Made by a program: the position numbers and the translations under genes. The notes under the pieces were generated by a model, which was not told the DNA's origin, did no database searches, and worked only from the letters and a program-made list of their open reading frames with translations. From Diplodia intermedia (lineage: Eukaryota; Ascomycota; Dothideomycetes; Botryosphaeriales; Botryosphaeriaceae), in NCBI GenBank assembly GCA_021495925.1, contig JAKEKT010000012.1, positions 310,001-374,000 of the forward strand: DNA of 64,000 nucleotides, in the 5' to 3' direction. Below, one piece after another: positions 22,802 to 33,833 of the stretch; position 1 is the stretch's first letter, and every line of letters starts with the position of its first letter.

Positions 22802-23330
22802 GATGAAAGAGACGGATTTTGGGAAATGGGCGTGGAGGCTAAGAACGGGTCGTGTGTGCTCCGGAACGCTGGGATAGACAGGTGGCAGCCGTGACAGCGC
22901 TCTGTTTTGAGTCAGGTTTTCGGTTCGTGCCTGTGAGAAGAATGGGTTAGGTGTTCAGCAATGACAGCGGCAACGCATGTGAAGGGAAGACAGCCGGGCG
23001 CAGCGGCATCGCCGAGCTCATAACGGGCGGCTGAGCCCCTTAAAATGGCGCGCGGGGTATGTGTGAGGAGGGCAGTGAAGGCAGCAGAAAAGCCAGGCGT
23101 GGCCTCTTCAATTTTGTGGCGCTTGCCGAAAGCCCGCGCACGTGATGCGCTCTTGGCATCCGCGGCGGCGCGAGCGACCAACCGCGTAATGCGAGCTTGC
23201 CTACAGCTCCGAGCTCCAACACCAGCTTCACACATCGCCGCCGCCCATCCCCCCACACCGCTAACAGCCGGTGTTATTTCCCCTCCATCCTTCTTCGCCT
23301 CCATTCTCCGACCCTCACAGCGCGTCCAAC
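22802..23330. promoter_or_regulatory. Divergent promoter, RING-CH gene / proteasome alpha-2
   Basis: 529 bp separate the two start codons, so both promoters must lie here. No TATA box or known proteasome-gene element was identified with confidence. Confidence 0.6.
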
Positions 23331-24382
23331 ATGGCCGACCGGTACTCGTTCTCGCTCACCACCTTCTCGCCCAGGTAAATACAAGCAGCCGGAACCAAGG
23401 CTACAACGCATGCTGACAAGCTCTTTAGCGGAAAGCTGGTGCAGATTGGTTAGTTTATCGCCGTCGGATGAGGGGGTTATACCGGGACATTGCGGTAGCT
23501 GACTTTGACCCCAGAGTACGCTCTCAACGCCGTCAACCAAGGTGTTACGTCGCTAGGCATTAAGGGTACGACTATCCATCAGGACGACTTGATTGGAACG
23601 GCGCCACTAACCTAACGCTCAGCGACGAACGGCATTGTGCTCGCCACCGAGAAGAAGTCCTCGTCCCCGCTCATCGACGCCCAGTCCTCGTCGAAAATCA
23701 GCCTCATAACGCCTGACATCGGCATGGTCTACTCGGGCATGGGCCCTGACTACCGCATTCTTGTCGACAAGGCACGCAAGGTCTCTCACACTGGCTACAA
23801 GCGCATCTACAATGAGTATCCTCCCACAAGGATATTGGTGCAGGACGTCGCCCGTGTCATGCAGGAAGCTACCCAGTCTGGTGGTGTGCGGCCGTACGGT
23901 GTCAGCTTGCTCATTGCAGGCTGGGACGAGGGTATCGAGCCTGAGTCGGAAGATACTGCGGACGATGAGAAGAAGAAGGTTGCTGGCAAGACCGGAGGTA
24001 TCTTGAAGGGCGGCCCGAGTCTGTACCAAGTCGACCCCAGTGGCAGTTATTTCCCGTGGAAGGCCACTGCTATCGGCAAGAGCGCAACCAGCGCCAAGAC
24101 GTTCTTGGAGAAGCGTTACACCGAGGGCCTGGAGCTTGAGGATGCGATCCACATTGCCCTTCTCACGCTGAAGGAGACGATAGAGGGGGAGATGAACGGC
24201 GACACCGTGGAGATTGGTGAGTATGATGTCTTCACGTGAAGGCAGCTAATTAACCTTGCATAGGTATTGTCGGACCCCCTGAGGATCGTCTGCTTGGATA
24301 TGAGGGTGCCGAGGGTGCCAAGGGCCCCAGGTTCCGGAAGCTGAGCCCGCAGGAGGTGGAGGACTACCTGACCAACTTGTAA
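23331..24382 (+). CDS. 20S proteasome subunit alpha type-2 (PRE8/PSMA2)
   Basis: Structural alpha-ring subunit of the 20S core proteasome. Five exons: 23331-23374, 23429-23448 (only 20 nt), 23515-23565, 23623-24216, 24264-24382; 275 aa. The first three tiny exons rebuild the alpha-type signature [24 protein letters not shown] in pieces: [11 protein letters not shown], then SGKLVQ, then EYALNAV. The rest follows the family closely: GVTSLGIKATNGIVLATEKK, then GMGPDYRILVDKAR. An extra charged segment of about 27 residues sits between AGWDEG and PSLYQVDPSGSYFPWKA. Comparable loops are, to my knowledge, seen in filamentous fungi. Alpha subunits lack the catalytic threonine, so none is expected. 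Confidence 0.95.
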
Positions 24383-24514
24383 GCGACACGACGCATGGCA
24401 TTTGTGCATATCAGCACTCTGCTTTCGGGTTAGCGACACGGTTGTGGGTTTGGTAGATTGCCGAAGAGGGAATCCGGTGTAGACTAATCAACTACGAAAT
24501 GATGCATGCGGGTA

Positions 24515-24521
24515 TGAGTCA
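24515..24521 (-). promoter_or_regulatory. Distal cross-pathway control element (TGACTCA on the minus strand)
   Basis: The plus strand reads TGAGTCA, the exact reverse complement of the Gcn4/CPC1 consensus. It lies about 570 bp upstream of the tryptophan synthase start and 130 bp after the proteasome gene stop. A single heptamer at this distance could be chance. Confidence 0.35.
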
Positions 24522-24953
24522 AACGATCCAAGTATCATGCCAGGCATATTCGAGTCCCTCTTTCAGGGTCTGTTCCTGCAAGATCTGGACCACACGGCCC
24601 CGACAACAATTGAGTCCTGTCTTCGCTTCCATGTTGTCGTCTGCGTAGCCGCACAATGCCATACTTGGTGTGCGGCGCAAGGGCGTGTCCGCACAATCTA
24701 TCGTGCTGCATGACGTGTGAGAAGGAACGGAGTCGCCACGTGTAAGAGAATCTACGGAAAAACTATGAGTGGCTTCGGGATTTGACGGCAGAGAGTCCAA
24801 TAGCAAGCGCACAATTTAGCTAATGGGGATGGGCAGGGCAGGATCTCCAGGCGATATGCAGGCCAGCGGGGATCGGCTACCGTGGTACCGGACCGCCGCC
24901 TTCGGCTTTGTTCGCCCCTCCACGCCGGCGCTCCGAGAAATTCATTTACGGGT

Positions 24954-24960
24954 TGACTCA
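24954..24960 (+). promoter_or_regulatory. Cross-pathway control element (CPRE) of tryptophan synthase
   Basis: A perfect TGACTCA heptamer sits about 130 bp before the ATG at 25090. It is the binding site of Gcn4 and its filamentous-fungal orthologue CPC1/CpcA, which induce amino-acid biosynthetic genes under starvation. Position and gene identity make this a likely functional site. Confidence 0.7.
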
Positions 24961-25089
24961 TGACGCCGTAACCCCACTGACATCCACCTCTCCCTCGGAC
25001 CTCTATATCTTCGCTGTTACCCGGATCGCATCCTCTCTACGACCTCACATACCGATCCACACGCCAATTGAGGCAGCAATCCGCCCGCC

Positions 25090-27559
25090 ATGGCCGACCA
25101 CATCCGCAAGACTTTCCAGCAGTGCAAGAAGGAGCAGAGGGTACGCTCTTCTCTCCGTCGACATATTAAACAGCGTGGTCTGACTGTTCTGTAGCCTGCT
25201 CTTGTCACCTATGTGACGGCTGGTTACCCTACGCCGCAGGAGGCTCCTGATGTCCTGCTGGCTATGGAAGCTGGCGGTGCCGGTAAGTTTACGGCTGCAC
25301 GCAGCGGCAAGAACAGCGAGCTAACGACTGCCCAGATGTTATTGAACTCGGAATGCCCTTCACCGATCCTATCGCCGATGGCCCTACTATTCAGAAGGCC
25401 AACACCGTACGTCGCCACCCAAAGCCGCAACCTGCCCCGAATACAATGGAACAACGACTGACGAGAGCGTACAGGTTGCTCTCAAGCATGGAGTCAACAC
25501 CTCGCAGGTTCTCCAGATGGTCCGGGACGCCAGGGCTCGTGGCCTGCGTGCTCCCGTCATGCTTATGGGCTACTACAACCCGCTTCTAAGCTACGGCGAG
25601 GAGAAGATGCTCCAAGACGCGAAGGAGGCTGGTGTGAACGGCTTCATTATCGTTGATCTTCCCCCGGAGGAGGCCGTCCGCTTCCGCAACTTCTGCTCCA
25701 GCTACGGGTATGCGATAGTTCTGCTGCCACAATGTCTATTCTGCTAACTCGTTCTCAAACTAGGCTCTCGTACATTCCTCTCATCGCCCCCGCCACCTCC
25801 GACGCCCGCATGCGCGTGCTGTGCAAGATCGCCGATTCTTTCATTTACGTCGTCTCGCGTATGGGCGTCACTGGCGCTACCGGAACCCTGAATGCTGCTC
25901 TTCCTGAACTGCTGGCCCGCGTTCACAAGTATTCTGGGAACGTCCCTGCCGCCGTCGGCTTTGGTGTCAGCACAAGGGATCACTTCGAGAGTGTTGGAAA
26001 GCTCTCCGAGGGTGTTGTCATTGGCTCCCAGATCATCAATGTCATTGCCTCTGCTGCTCCCGGCGAGGGTGCGAAGAAGGTTCAGGAATACTGCAGCTCT
26101 ATCACCGGTCGCTCGCCTGGTCAAAACGGTACCACTCGCGAAGTCGGCATTGTGGAGGCTCTTGGAGAGGCGAGGGAGCCGGAGGGTGTCCATGTCGACA
26201 AGGTTATCACGGACAACGACGTCCCCGACGGACCCGGACTTGCTGACCAGATCGAGGCTCTCAACGTCGAAGCCGTCTCGAATCCCCATGCTCTTCCGGC
26301 CAGGTTTGGCGAGTTTGGTGGGCAATATGTTCCCGAATCGCTTATGGATTGTCTTGAGGAGTTGGAGAGAGGCTTCAACGAAGCGAAGAACGACCCTAAG
26401 TTCTGGGAGGAGTACAGGTCCTACTACGACTACATGGGCCGTCCAGGCCACCTGCATTTGGCCAACCGGTTGACTGAACATGCTGGAGGCGCCAACATCT
26501 GGCTGAAGCGGGAGGATCTCAATCACACCGGAAGCCACAAGATCAATAACGCGCTCGGCCAGATCCTGGTAGCCCGCAGACTGGGCAAGACTGAGATCAT
26601 TGCCGAGACCGGTGCTGGTCAGCACGGTGTTGCAACCGCAACTGTCTGCGCCAAGTTCAACATGAAGTGTACCATTTACATGGGCGCAGAGGATGTCAGG
26701 CGTCAAGCTCTGAACGTCTTCCGCATCAAGCTTCTTGGTGCCCAGGTCGTTGCCGTTGAGGCTGGTGCCAGGACTCTCCGTGATGCCGTCAACGAGGCTA
26801 TGCGCGCCTGGGTGGTCAACCTCTCTTCCACGCACTACATCATTGGCTCTGCCATTGGTCCCCACCCCTTCCCTACCATTGTCCGTACGTTCCAGTCCGT
26901 GATCGGCAATGAGACCAAGGAGCAGATGATGGAGCAACGCGGCAAGCTCCCCGACGCCGTCGTCGCCTGCGTCGGTGGTGGTAGCAACGCGGTCGGCATG
27001 TTCTACCCGTTCGCCAACGACCCTAGCGTCAAGCTTTTGGGTGTTGAGGCTGGTGGAGATGGTGTGGATACCGCTAGGCATAGTGCCACCCTGACCGGTG
27101 GTACAAAGGGTGTTTTGCATGGTGTTCGCACGTACATTCTGCAGGACAAGCACGGCCAGGTCAGCGAAACTCACTCCGTGTCGGCCGGTCTCGACTACCC
27201 CGGTGTTGGCCCCGAGCTTTCGTCCTGGAAGGACTCCGAGAGGGCCAAGTTCATCGCGGCTACGGACGCCGAGGCCTTTATTGGCTTCCGTCTTATCTCG
27301 CAGCTCGAGGGTATCATTCCCGCTCTCGAGTCGGCGCACGCCATTTTCGGGGCCATCGAGCTGGCCAAGACGATGGAGAAGGACCAAGACGTCGTCATCT
27401 GCCTCAGCGGCCGTGGCGACAAGGACGTCCAGAGCGTTGCCGAGGAGCTGCCCAAGCTGGGTCCTCAGATTGGCTGGGACCTGAGATGTAAGTTTACCCC
27501 GTCCGCGTGACGGTCTGCCATTTTATCCACCGACAAAGCTAACAGTTCTTGCAGTCTAA
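25090..27559 (+). CDS. Tryptophan synthase, fused alpha-beta (TRP5)
   Basis: Catalyses the last two steps of tryptophan synthesis: indole-3-glycerol phosphate to indole (alpha half), then indole plus serine to tryptophan (PLP-dependent beta half). Exons 25090-25140, 25195-25282, 25336-25406, 25475-25707, 25764-27487, 27555-27559; 723 aa. The last exon carries only the end of the final Phe codon and the stop. The alpha domain is complete (VTYVTAGYP, ELGMPFTDPIADGPTIQ, VMLMGYYNPLLSYG, IVDLPPEEA, SRMGVTGATG). A linker of some 45 residues follows, then the beta domain from FGEFGGQYVPESLM. The PLP lysine is in HTGSHKINN (about Lys-407) and the phosphate-binding loop is CVGGGSNAVGMF. The fused order is the fungal arrangement. 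A perfect TGACTCA site upstream suggests starvation induction. Confidence 0.97.
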
Positions 27560-29053
27560 ACCCCGGGATGTCGGGACGGCGGACGGTCGCCGCTTTAGGC
27601 TAGACAGATCAGAGTAGAGCAAAATCAACGAAAAGTCTCTTGTTCGTTTATCATTGTACTTCCACTGGCATCTTTGGACCACTTCCCCGGGCGCAAAACT
27701 ATTGAGTGATATCGTCCGGATGCAATAACTTTGAGGCCCCCTTACGTGCAAGCCCACCAAATTGCTGAATAAGCCAATCGAAGACTCGAAGCCTCGCGTC
27801 TTGTACACTAGTTTGGGATTTTGCGGTGTAGGTGTAGCACAGCATCACGGCGTGTGTGCCGCTATCTCCTAAATCGGCGCGATCAACCGCCACGTCCACC
27901 GGTCCGGTGGCACTCTCGTGTCTTATACACAGTAGCTGGACGTGTTTAAACGGGTTGAAACGTCAGACCTATGTCCACGTCCGGGGTTTCGCTTCCACTA
28001 CCCATGTAGAAGAATTATAGCGTGGACATGTCGATGGATCGCGCCGACGAAGAGGTATTTGGAGTCGGACAGCTTTTCATGTGAAAGTACACGTTGTTTA
28101 TGCTGTTCGAGTGGGCGAAATGCAGCGGTCAGACTAGTTGTGGCGGGCCAACCAGTCGTCGTAGGTGGCATGTGGCTGTGTGGAACCCTCGCAATCGGTA
28201 GGCATGCGGGTCGGGTTATCGTCTAATCAGCAGCCGGCGATGCTAAAAATAAGGATGCATTCTTCAAGGTTTGAAACACGGTGCGGCTGGGAAAGGAAGG
28301 CGACTAGCGCTGCCCGGCGTCGAGGGGAGCGCCCGGTGACTGCGCCGCGAGGTACCCCACCGCCGTTGAGCAAAAGCAACAAAGACGGCTGTTGACGCGC
28401 GCATCAACGTCGTTGTTCTGCTGAATGGCGAGCGTTGCTTGGCGGCGGGGCCTGGCACCCAGGGTCTCCCCACATGTACGCGTTTCACCTTAAGGGTCGC
28501 GCCATCGAGGAAAGCAAGCAACGGTGACGGCAACGGCTCCCGCACGCCGACATATGCTGTGACCGCATCGTTCCAAGGGAGCCACTGCACGCTGCAAGGA
28601 CGCGCGGAAAAAGTCCAGAGACTGCTCCTGTGCCGGTCGCCCCCTCTCCTTAAGAGACAAGGCCGCCGGTAGGATCGGCGGAGGCTGGAAGAGCGCGCGC
28701 TTTGGCGCTGATCGCCGGCCTGCCGTGGTTCCTCGAGTGGCTTTCCCCTTCAGTTCGGCGACGGTGGATCTTCGTGGTTAAACAAGCTGCGCGTTCGCTT
28801 CGACATCACATCAACACGACGCCGCCAGCCTCCCGCCGCTGGCCCGCTCTCTCTCAACAACAATCCACCTGCATCCACGACCTCTCACGACCCGCATCTT
28901 GTGCACCCTCCGCCATTGATCCAGCCCCGGCCCTCCGTCCGCGCTCCGGACGCCTTCTCGCACTCGACAACAGTCCTCGGCTACACGACCATCTCACCGG
29001 AGCTCGTCTGCCGGCCCCAGCACACACCCACAATCGCGTCCGCACAGCCCGAC
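27560..29053. other. Intergenic region between tryptophan synthase and the TBC gene
   Basis: About 1.5 kb. It contains the dispersed element copy B (27971-28029). The last 250 bases before 29054 are C-rich and resemble a long 5' leader. No gene is supported. Confidence 0.55.
27971..28029. repeat. Degenerate dispersed element, copy B, with short inverted ends
   Basis: The core CTACCCATGTAGAAG...TATAGC matches copies A and C. This copy is bounded by ATGTCCACG on the left (27971-27979) and its exact reverse complement CGTGGACAT on the right (28021-28029). The whole unit is 59 bp. Confidence 0.55.
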
Positions 29054-32000
29054 ATGGAGGAGAACAGATCGCGGCCCCAGACCGGGAGCTCTGACCACGA
29101 AAATGTAGGTGCTCGCGTGGAAAATGCAAGGGAGGAGGGGCTCGACACTGATGCCAACTCCTTTGCCCAGGACACCTTCGAGGACGCTGCAAGCATGGCG
29201 CGCTCCCACTCCGGCGAACGCTCGCTGACCGGTCGGCGCTCGTCGACCGACTCGAAAACCACGCTCGACAAGAGGGACTCGGACGTGTTTGACGTGCCCC
29301 CTGTGCCTGCTCTGCCCGCCGAGCACATGGAATCGAACGCTGCGTACATGGAGCCGAACGGCCAAGACTATGCACCCGACGACAACAAAGTCGACGACGA
29401 ATCCGGCGATAAAGAAGACTATGCCAGCACCACAAAGTCCCCACCCGTCAAAGCCACCAGCGTGCTTTCGAGCGAGTCGATGGACGAGGTGAACCTCGAC
29501 GAAGGTAAGCACCCGATATCTCTGCCAGCCTCTTGCGGAGCTGCTTCAGGCGTGCTGGCAACTCCGGGTTGAGCCTCGGCTTTGCCGCAAAGCGGCAGCA
29601 GCGAGCCCTTGGGGCAGGCGCGAGCGCCGTTGGAAGGTTCGATCCACGTCACGGAATGTCTCACTAACAAAGTCACAGAGGGCAAGAAGTCCGCAAATCA
29701 CTCCCGCAACTCGACACTCGCAGAGCTGCCCTCCAAGCCCGTTGTCGATCGCGATTCCAACGGTTCAATGCAAGGCCTACCGAACCATGTGCCCACCGTC
29801 CAATTCCCGCCGCCGCCGCCTCCACCCGAGAAGGTAGAGCTCGCTCCTCCGCCCCCGCCTCCGAAGCGCACTCTCACAAGTCCGTTCGCATGGCTTTCGA
29901 GAGGAAGCAGCGAGAAGAAGTCACCTCCGTCGTCTAAGGAGACGAGCCGGAGAGGAACCAACGCATCCGTTGCAACGGTCGGCAGTAATCACGATATCAT
30001 GGAGAACGGACACGAAGGCAGCAATGGAAGTGGCAGCGCAAGGTCTAGCCGTCACAGCCTCAAGGACCGCTTCAAGTTTGCTCGCATGCGCGAGGAGGCC
30101 GGCATTGCCATTGACGAGGAGGGTGAAGTCGATCTTGTCCCCCCGAAGAATAGCCTCACGGCTGGCCGCTCTTTGAGTGTCAGTGTTCCGGGAGAGAAGG
30201 AGGAGGACGCTCCGCCGATGACCCGCGTCGCTTCCAGTCCGGGAGCGCCAACGCATCAGCCGACCGTCAACCCCAATCTTGCGCCTGGTACCGCTGCCGG
30301 AACAGCAATCGGTCCAGAAGATGATAATGCACCTCCTGTTGACTGGGACCTTTGGCAATCGGTCGTCTACGAGGGTCCTGCCGCTGTAGCCAGGACAAGT
30401 GCTGAGGAGCTGAATCAAGCCATCGCTAGCGGCATCCCCCAGCCCATCAGAGGCGTCGTCTGGCAGGTACTTGCGCAGAGCAAGAATGAGGACTTGGAGG
30501 TTGTTTACAGGGACTTGGTCAATCGGGGTACGGACAAGGAGAAGGTGCTTTCGAATGTCCCGCAACTCCCCCGTAATGACAGTAGCGAAGATGTTCACAA
30601 CAAAAAGGAATCCGTCACGTCATCCGCATCCTCGCAACATTCGGACTACTCGACGCCTGCCACAACGACGACCGGTGGGACCGCGAACGGAGTGAACGGC
30701 ATGAGTTCGCCGACGCAAAACGGCTCGCGTGATTCTCAGACGTCCGCAAAGATGCTGGAGGAGAAAAAGAAAAGGCAAAAGGATGAAGCCGCGGCGTTGC
30801 AGAAGCTTGAGAAGCAGATCAAGCGTGACTTGGGTGCCAGGACCAGCTACTCCAAATATCTGATGGCAGCTGGTCTGCAGGACGGACTGTTCAACCTTTG
30901 CAAGGCGTATGCGCTGTTTGATGCCGAAGTTGGATACCCACAGGGCGTCAATTTCATCGCTATGCCCTTGCTTTTCAATGTAAGTGCAATGCGTTGATCT
31001 GGAAGACTGGTCACTAACTTGGCACAGATGCCCGAAGAAGAAGCCTTTACTTTGCTTGTCCGCTTGATGAACAAGTACGGCCTCCGCGACCTGTTCGTTC
31101 ACGACATGCCAGGCCTCCACTTGCACCTGTACCAGTTCGAACGTTTGCTCGAGGACTTCGAGCCCGCGCTCTACTGCCACCTGCACCGCCGCGGCGTCTC
31201 TCCTCAGCTCTACGCCACGCAATGGTTCCTGACCCTGTTCGCCTACCGATTCCCTCTTCAGATTGTTCTACGCATCTACGACCTTATCTTGAGCGATGGC
31301 CTGGAGAGCGCGATCTTGAAGTTCGGCATTGTTCTGATGCAGAGGAATGCCCAGGCTCTTCTGGAGATGGGAGACATGTCGCAGCTCACGACCTTCCTGA
31401 AGGAGCGTTTGTTTGACGTTTACATTGACAAGGCCCCGACTCATTCTTCCCTTCTGGAATCCGGCTTCTTTGGCAGCGCTGGCGGGGTGGACAAGGAAGT
31501 CTACCGGGCCGACAAGCTGGTTCAAGATGCGTGTACAGTGAAGATTACCCCAGAGATGCTCCAAGCGTACGCTGCTGAGTGGAGGGAGAAGCAACGGGTT
31601 GAGAAGGAACGTGAGGCCGAAGTAGAGGGTCTCAAGGCAACCGTTCACTCGTTGACTTCGAAAGTTCGCAACCTTGAGGAGCGGACGGAGAAATCCGACA
31701 CCGAGCACGTCGCTTTGGCTTCGGAGCTCGTTCGCACCAAGGTAGAAAACGAAAGGCTGACGGACGAGAATGAGAGTATGAAGGGTCAAATTGAGGAGCT
31801 GAGGAAGTTGGTGGACCTCCAAGGCGCCGAGGTTGAGGACCGCATGAATGAGCAGCTCCATGTCGCCATGCGCCGTAACAGTGAAGTTCAGACGGCCAAC
31901 AGGGCGCTCGAGGAGCAATTGGCCGAGGCGGAGAAGGAACTTGTGGAGACGAAGCTTCAGTGGGCTCAGGTCAGTACCAATCCGTCAATTTCGTGCTAAG

Positions 32001-32105
32001 AGGAAGTTAGATCACTGACCCGTAGGAAACTCCTGCCAGATTAACGCTGATCACGAAACACTTCGGCAAAAGTGGAGTAATGTGCAAAACATGCTCAACT
32101 CGTAA
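29054..32105 (+). CDS. TBC-domain Rab GTPase-activating protein, Gyp5-like
   Basis: Stimulates GTP hydrolysis on Rab/Ypt GTPases; Gyp5 acts on Ypt1 and Sec4 in ER-Golgi and polarised secretion. Exons 29054-29504, 29679-30979, 31028-31969, 32040-32105; 919 aa. The N-terminal 380 residues are disordered, with two poly-proline blocks (PPPPPPPEK and PPPPPPKR). The TBC domain starts at SGIPQPIRGVVWQVLAQ (about 400), is interrupted by a Ser/Thr/Asn-rich insertion of about 100 residues, and resumes with IKRDLGARTSYSKYL and YPQGVNFIAMPLLFN. These carry the arginine and glutamine fingers. The second intron splits the domain after FN. A C-terminal coiled coil follows (about 31560-32100). The last exon was placed so that the end reads INADHETLRQKW, as in relatives. 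An alternative acceptor at 32026 would give an unrelated tail and was not used. Confidence 0.9.
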
Positions 32106-33833
32106 TCGATCTGCCCCGTTCTCCCTTCCGGCTGGTCAACGTCTTCGACCTGGATACGCTGAAGATCGCTATTCTCGCATCAACTTTCCTGGCAAAGTCT
32201 TAGGTCTTGAGCACCGCATGAAATCTAAGGATTAGGAAGATCATCGACTGCTAGAACCGGATCATCTCCTCTTGGAGTTCCCACATGCGAATATTGTCCC
32301 CCAGGCAGATGACACGGAGAAGCAGGACGGCTCTCTTTCTTCTCGGAGGAGATTCAAGCAGGAACGAGGAGGATATTGGTCCCATGCGACTTCTTGAGTC
32401 GGAGAATGTCTTCTCTTGCTCCCCCTGTTCTTTCCATGCATCAACAAACTTTCTTACACCAACCACATCCTCAAAAAGAAAAACCGTCATCATCATTCAC
32501 GACTCGGACCGATCAAACAGCAGTTTCTTTTCTTCTTAATATTCTCAGCTTGCTCGATTGACTGACGCCACGATCCAATATCATCGGCCCTTTTTGGTCC
32601 TTCTCTTCTATGAAGCGATATTGGAGGTTGGGTGTTTAGTTTTTCTCTCCCTGTATACAGCAGCGACACACATGATCAATTTCCATTACAACCAGCGGAA
32701 GCGGCAGAGAAAGGAGGGGAAATTGGTGGAGAGGAAGGGGAAGGCAACGAGGGTTATATCCTGGAGGAGTTACTGGGTCCTTTTCTTTGGGGGCAAATGG
32801 ATTTGGATTTCAATTTCCTTCTTTTCTGCTGGGGTTGCGGGAAAGGCGAGGTTCTTTGCTCTATCATCCCTTGGGTGTTTTCTGCATTAGATAGGTATAG
32901 TGACGAAAGGGCTTATGATCATTAGCTCATTCATCTTGCGGTTTTCTCTCTTTTGGAAAATGCATAGCAAACAGGTGTTTTCTTTCCTTCACACATCATA
33001 CCCTTTTCTTTTGGTGTTTTGGCTACTCGGCTGGTACGGGTGGCGAGTTTTGTGGTGTGGTTGTGCCTTTTATTTCAGTTGCTGTGTCCATTACGTGTTG
33101 ACGCGCAGCGTTGGCAGGGAAGAAGACATGGAGCGGGAGTGCTCCATGGTGGTTGGTGGTTTGGCAAGGGACTTGATTTTTTTCTTCACTCGGCACGATC
33201 CACCCGACTGCGTTCCATGGACACACTTGTACTGGCACATTTCGATCATCAGTCTGATGATAATAAACAACACTGAGAAAGATGGCATGGCAATGCCATG
33301 CATGCCACAGCGGATTTGCGAAAATTACGTTGGTGTGATTCCTGGACGTGTTGTTCATCACAACAAGGTTTAGAAACGTCGCAACGTGCGTCCGGTCATT
33401 TTGCTTCGACTGCTCACGTTCTCGACCGGGCTCAGGATACTACTCGGTTTCTGCTGGAACCTAACTGCGGTGCTGCTGCTGGTGATGGATGCTGCTGGTG
33501 GACCTTTGAGTGGGGGGGATCGCGCCGCCGACTGAGGAAGGAGATAAGGCGTCCAAAAAAAAAGATTCTTGAACCTTTTGTCTTGCAAGACAATGCCATA
33601 CCCCCTCCGAGAATCGCTAGTTGAACTTTACGAGCATCAATCTATACGATTGGTGATTCCTTTCAACTTCTTGCGTCCAAGTCCTTTTCCCATGTTGAAA
33701 ATCCCATAAAAGATCCCACCACCTCAACCATCCACTCCAGCGACTTCGAGAAAAATCGAAGCAACCCCCATACTACATACAATCATCCACTCACATCCCT
33801 CCCCCTCTTCGAAAGGAAAGCTACCAACAAAAC
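32106..33833. other. Long convergent intergenic region
   Basis: About 1.7 kb between the stops of the TBC gene (+) and SPO22 (-). It is more AT-rich than the surroundings, with T-runs. A short palindromic stretch (GGCATGGCAATGCCATG) occurs near 33284. No gene is supported; long 3' untranslated regions are likely. Confidence 0.55.

Larger units (their letters stand above)
24383..25089. other. Intergenic region with the tryptophan synthase promoter
   Basis: Contains two Gcn4/CPC1-type heptamers, given as separate entries. No gene is seen. Confidence 0.6.

Noticed and set aside
25744..27387. Minus-strand open frame of 547 codons antisense to tryptophan synthase
   Set aside because: It lies exactly over the beta half of a highly conserved enzyme, and its product shows no motif. 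Codon bias in the sense gene removes stops on the opposite strand.
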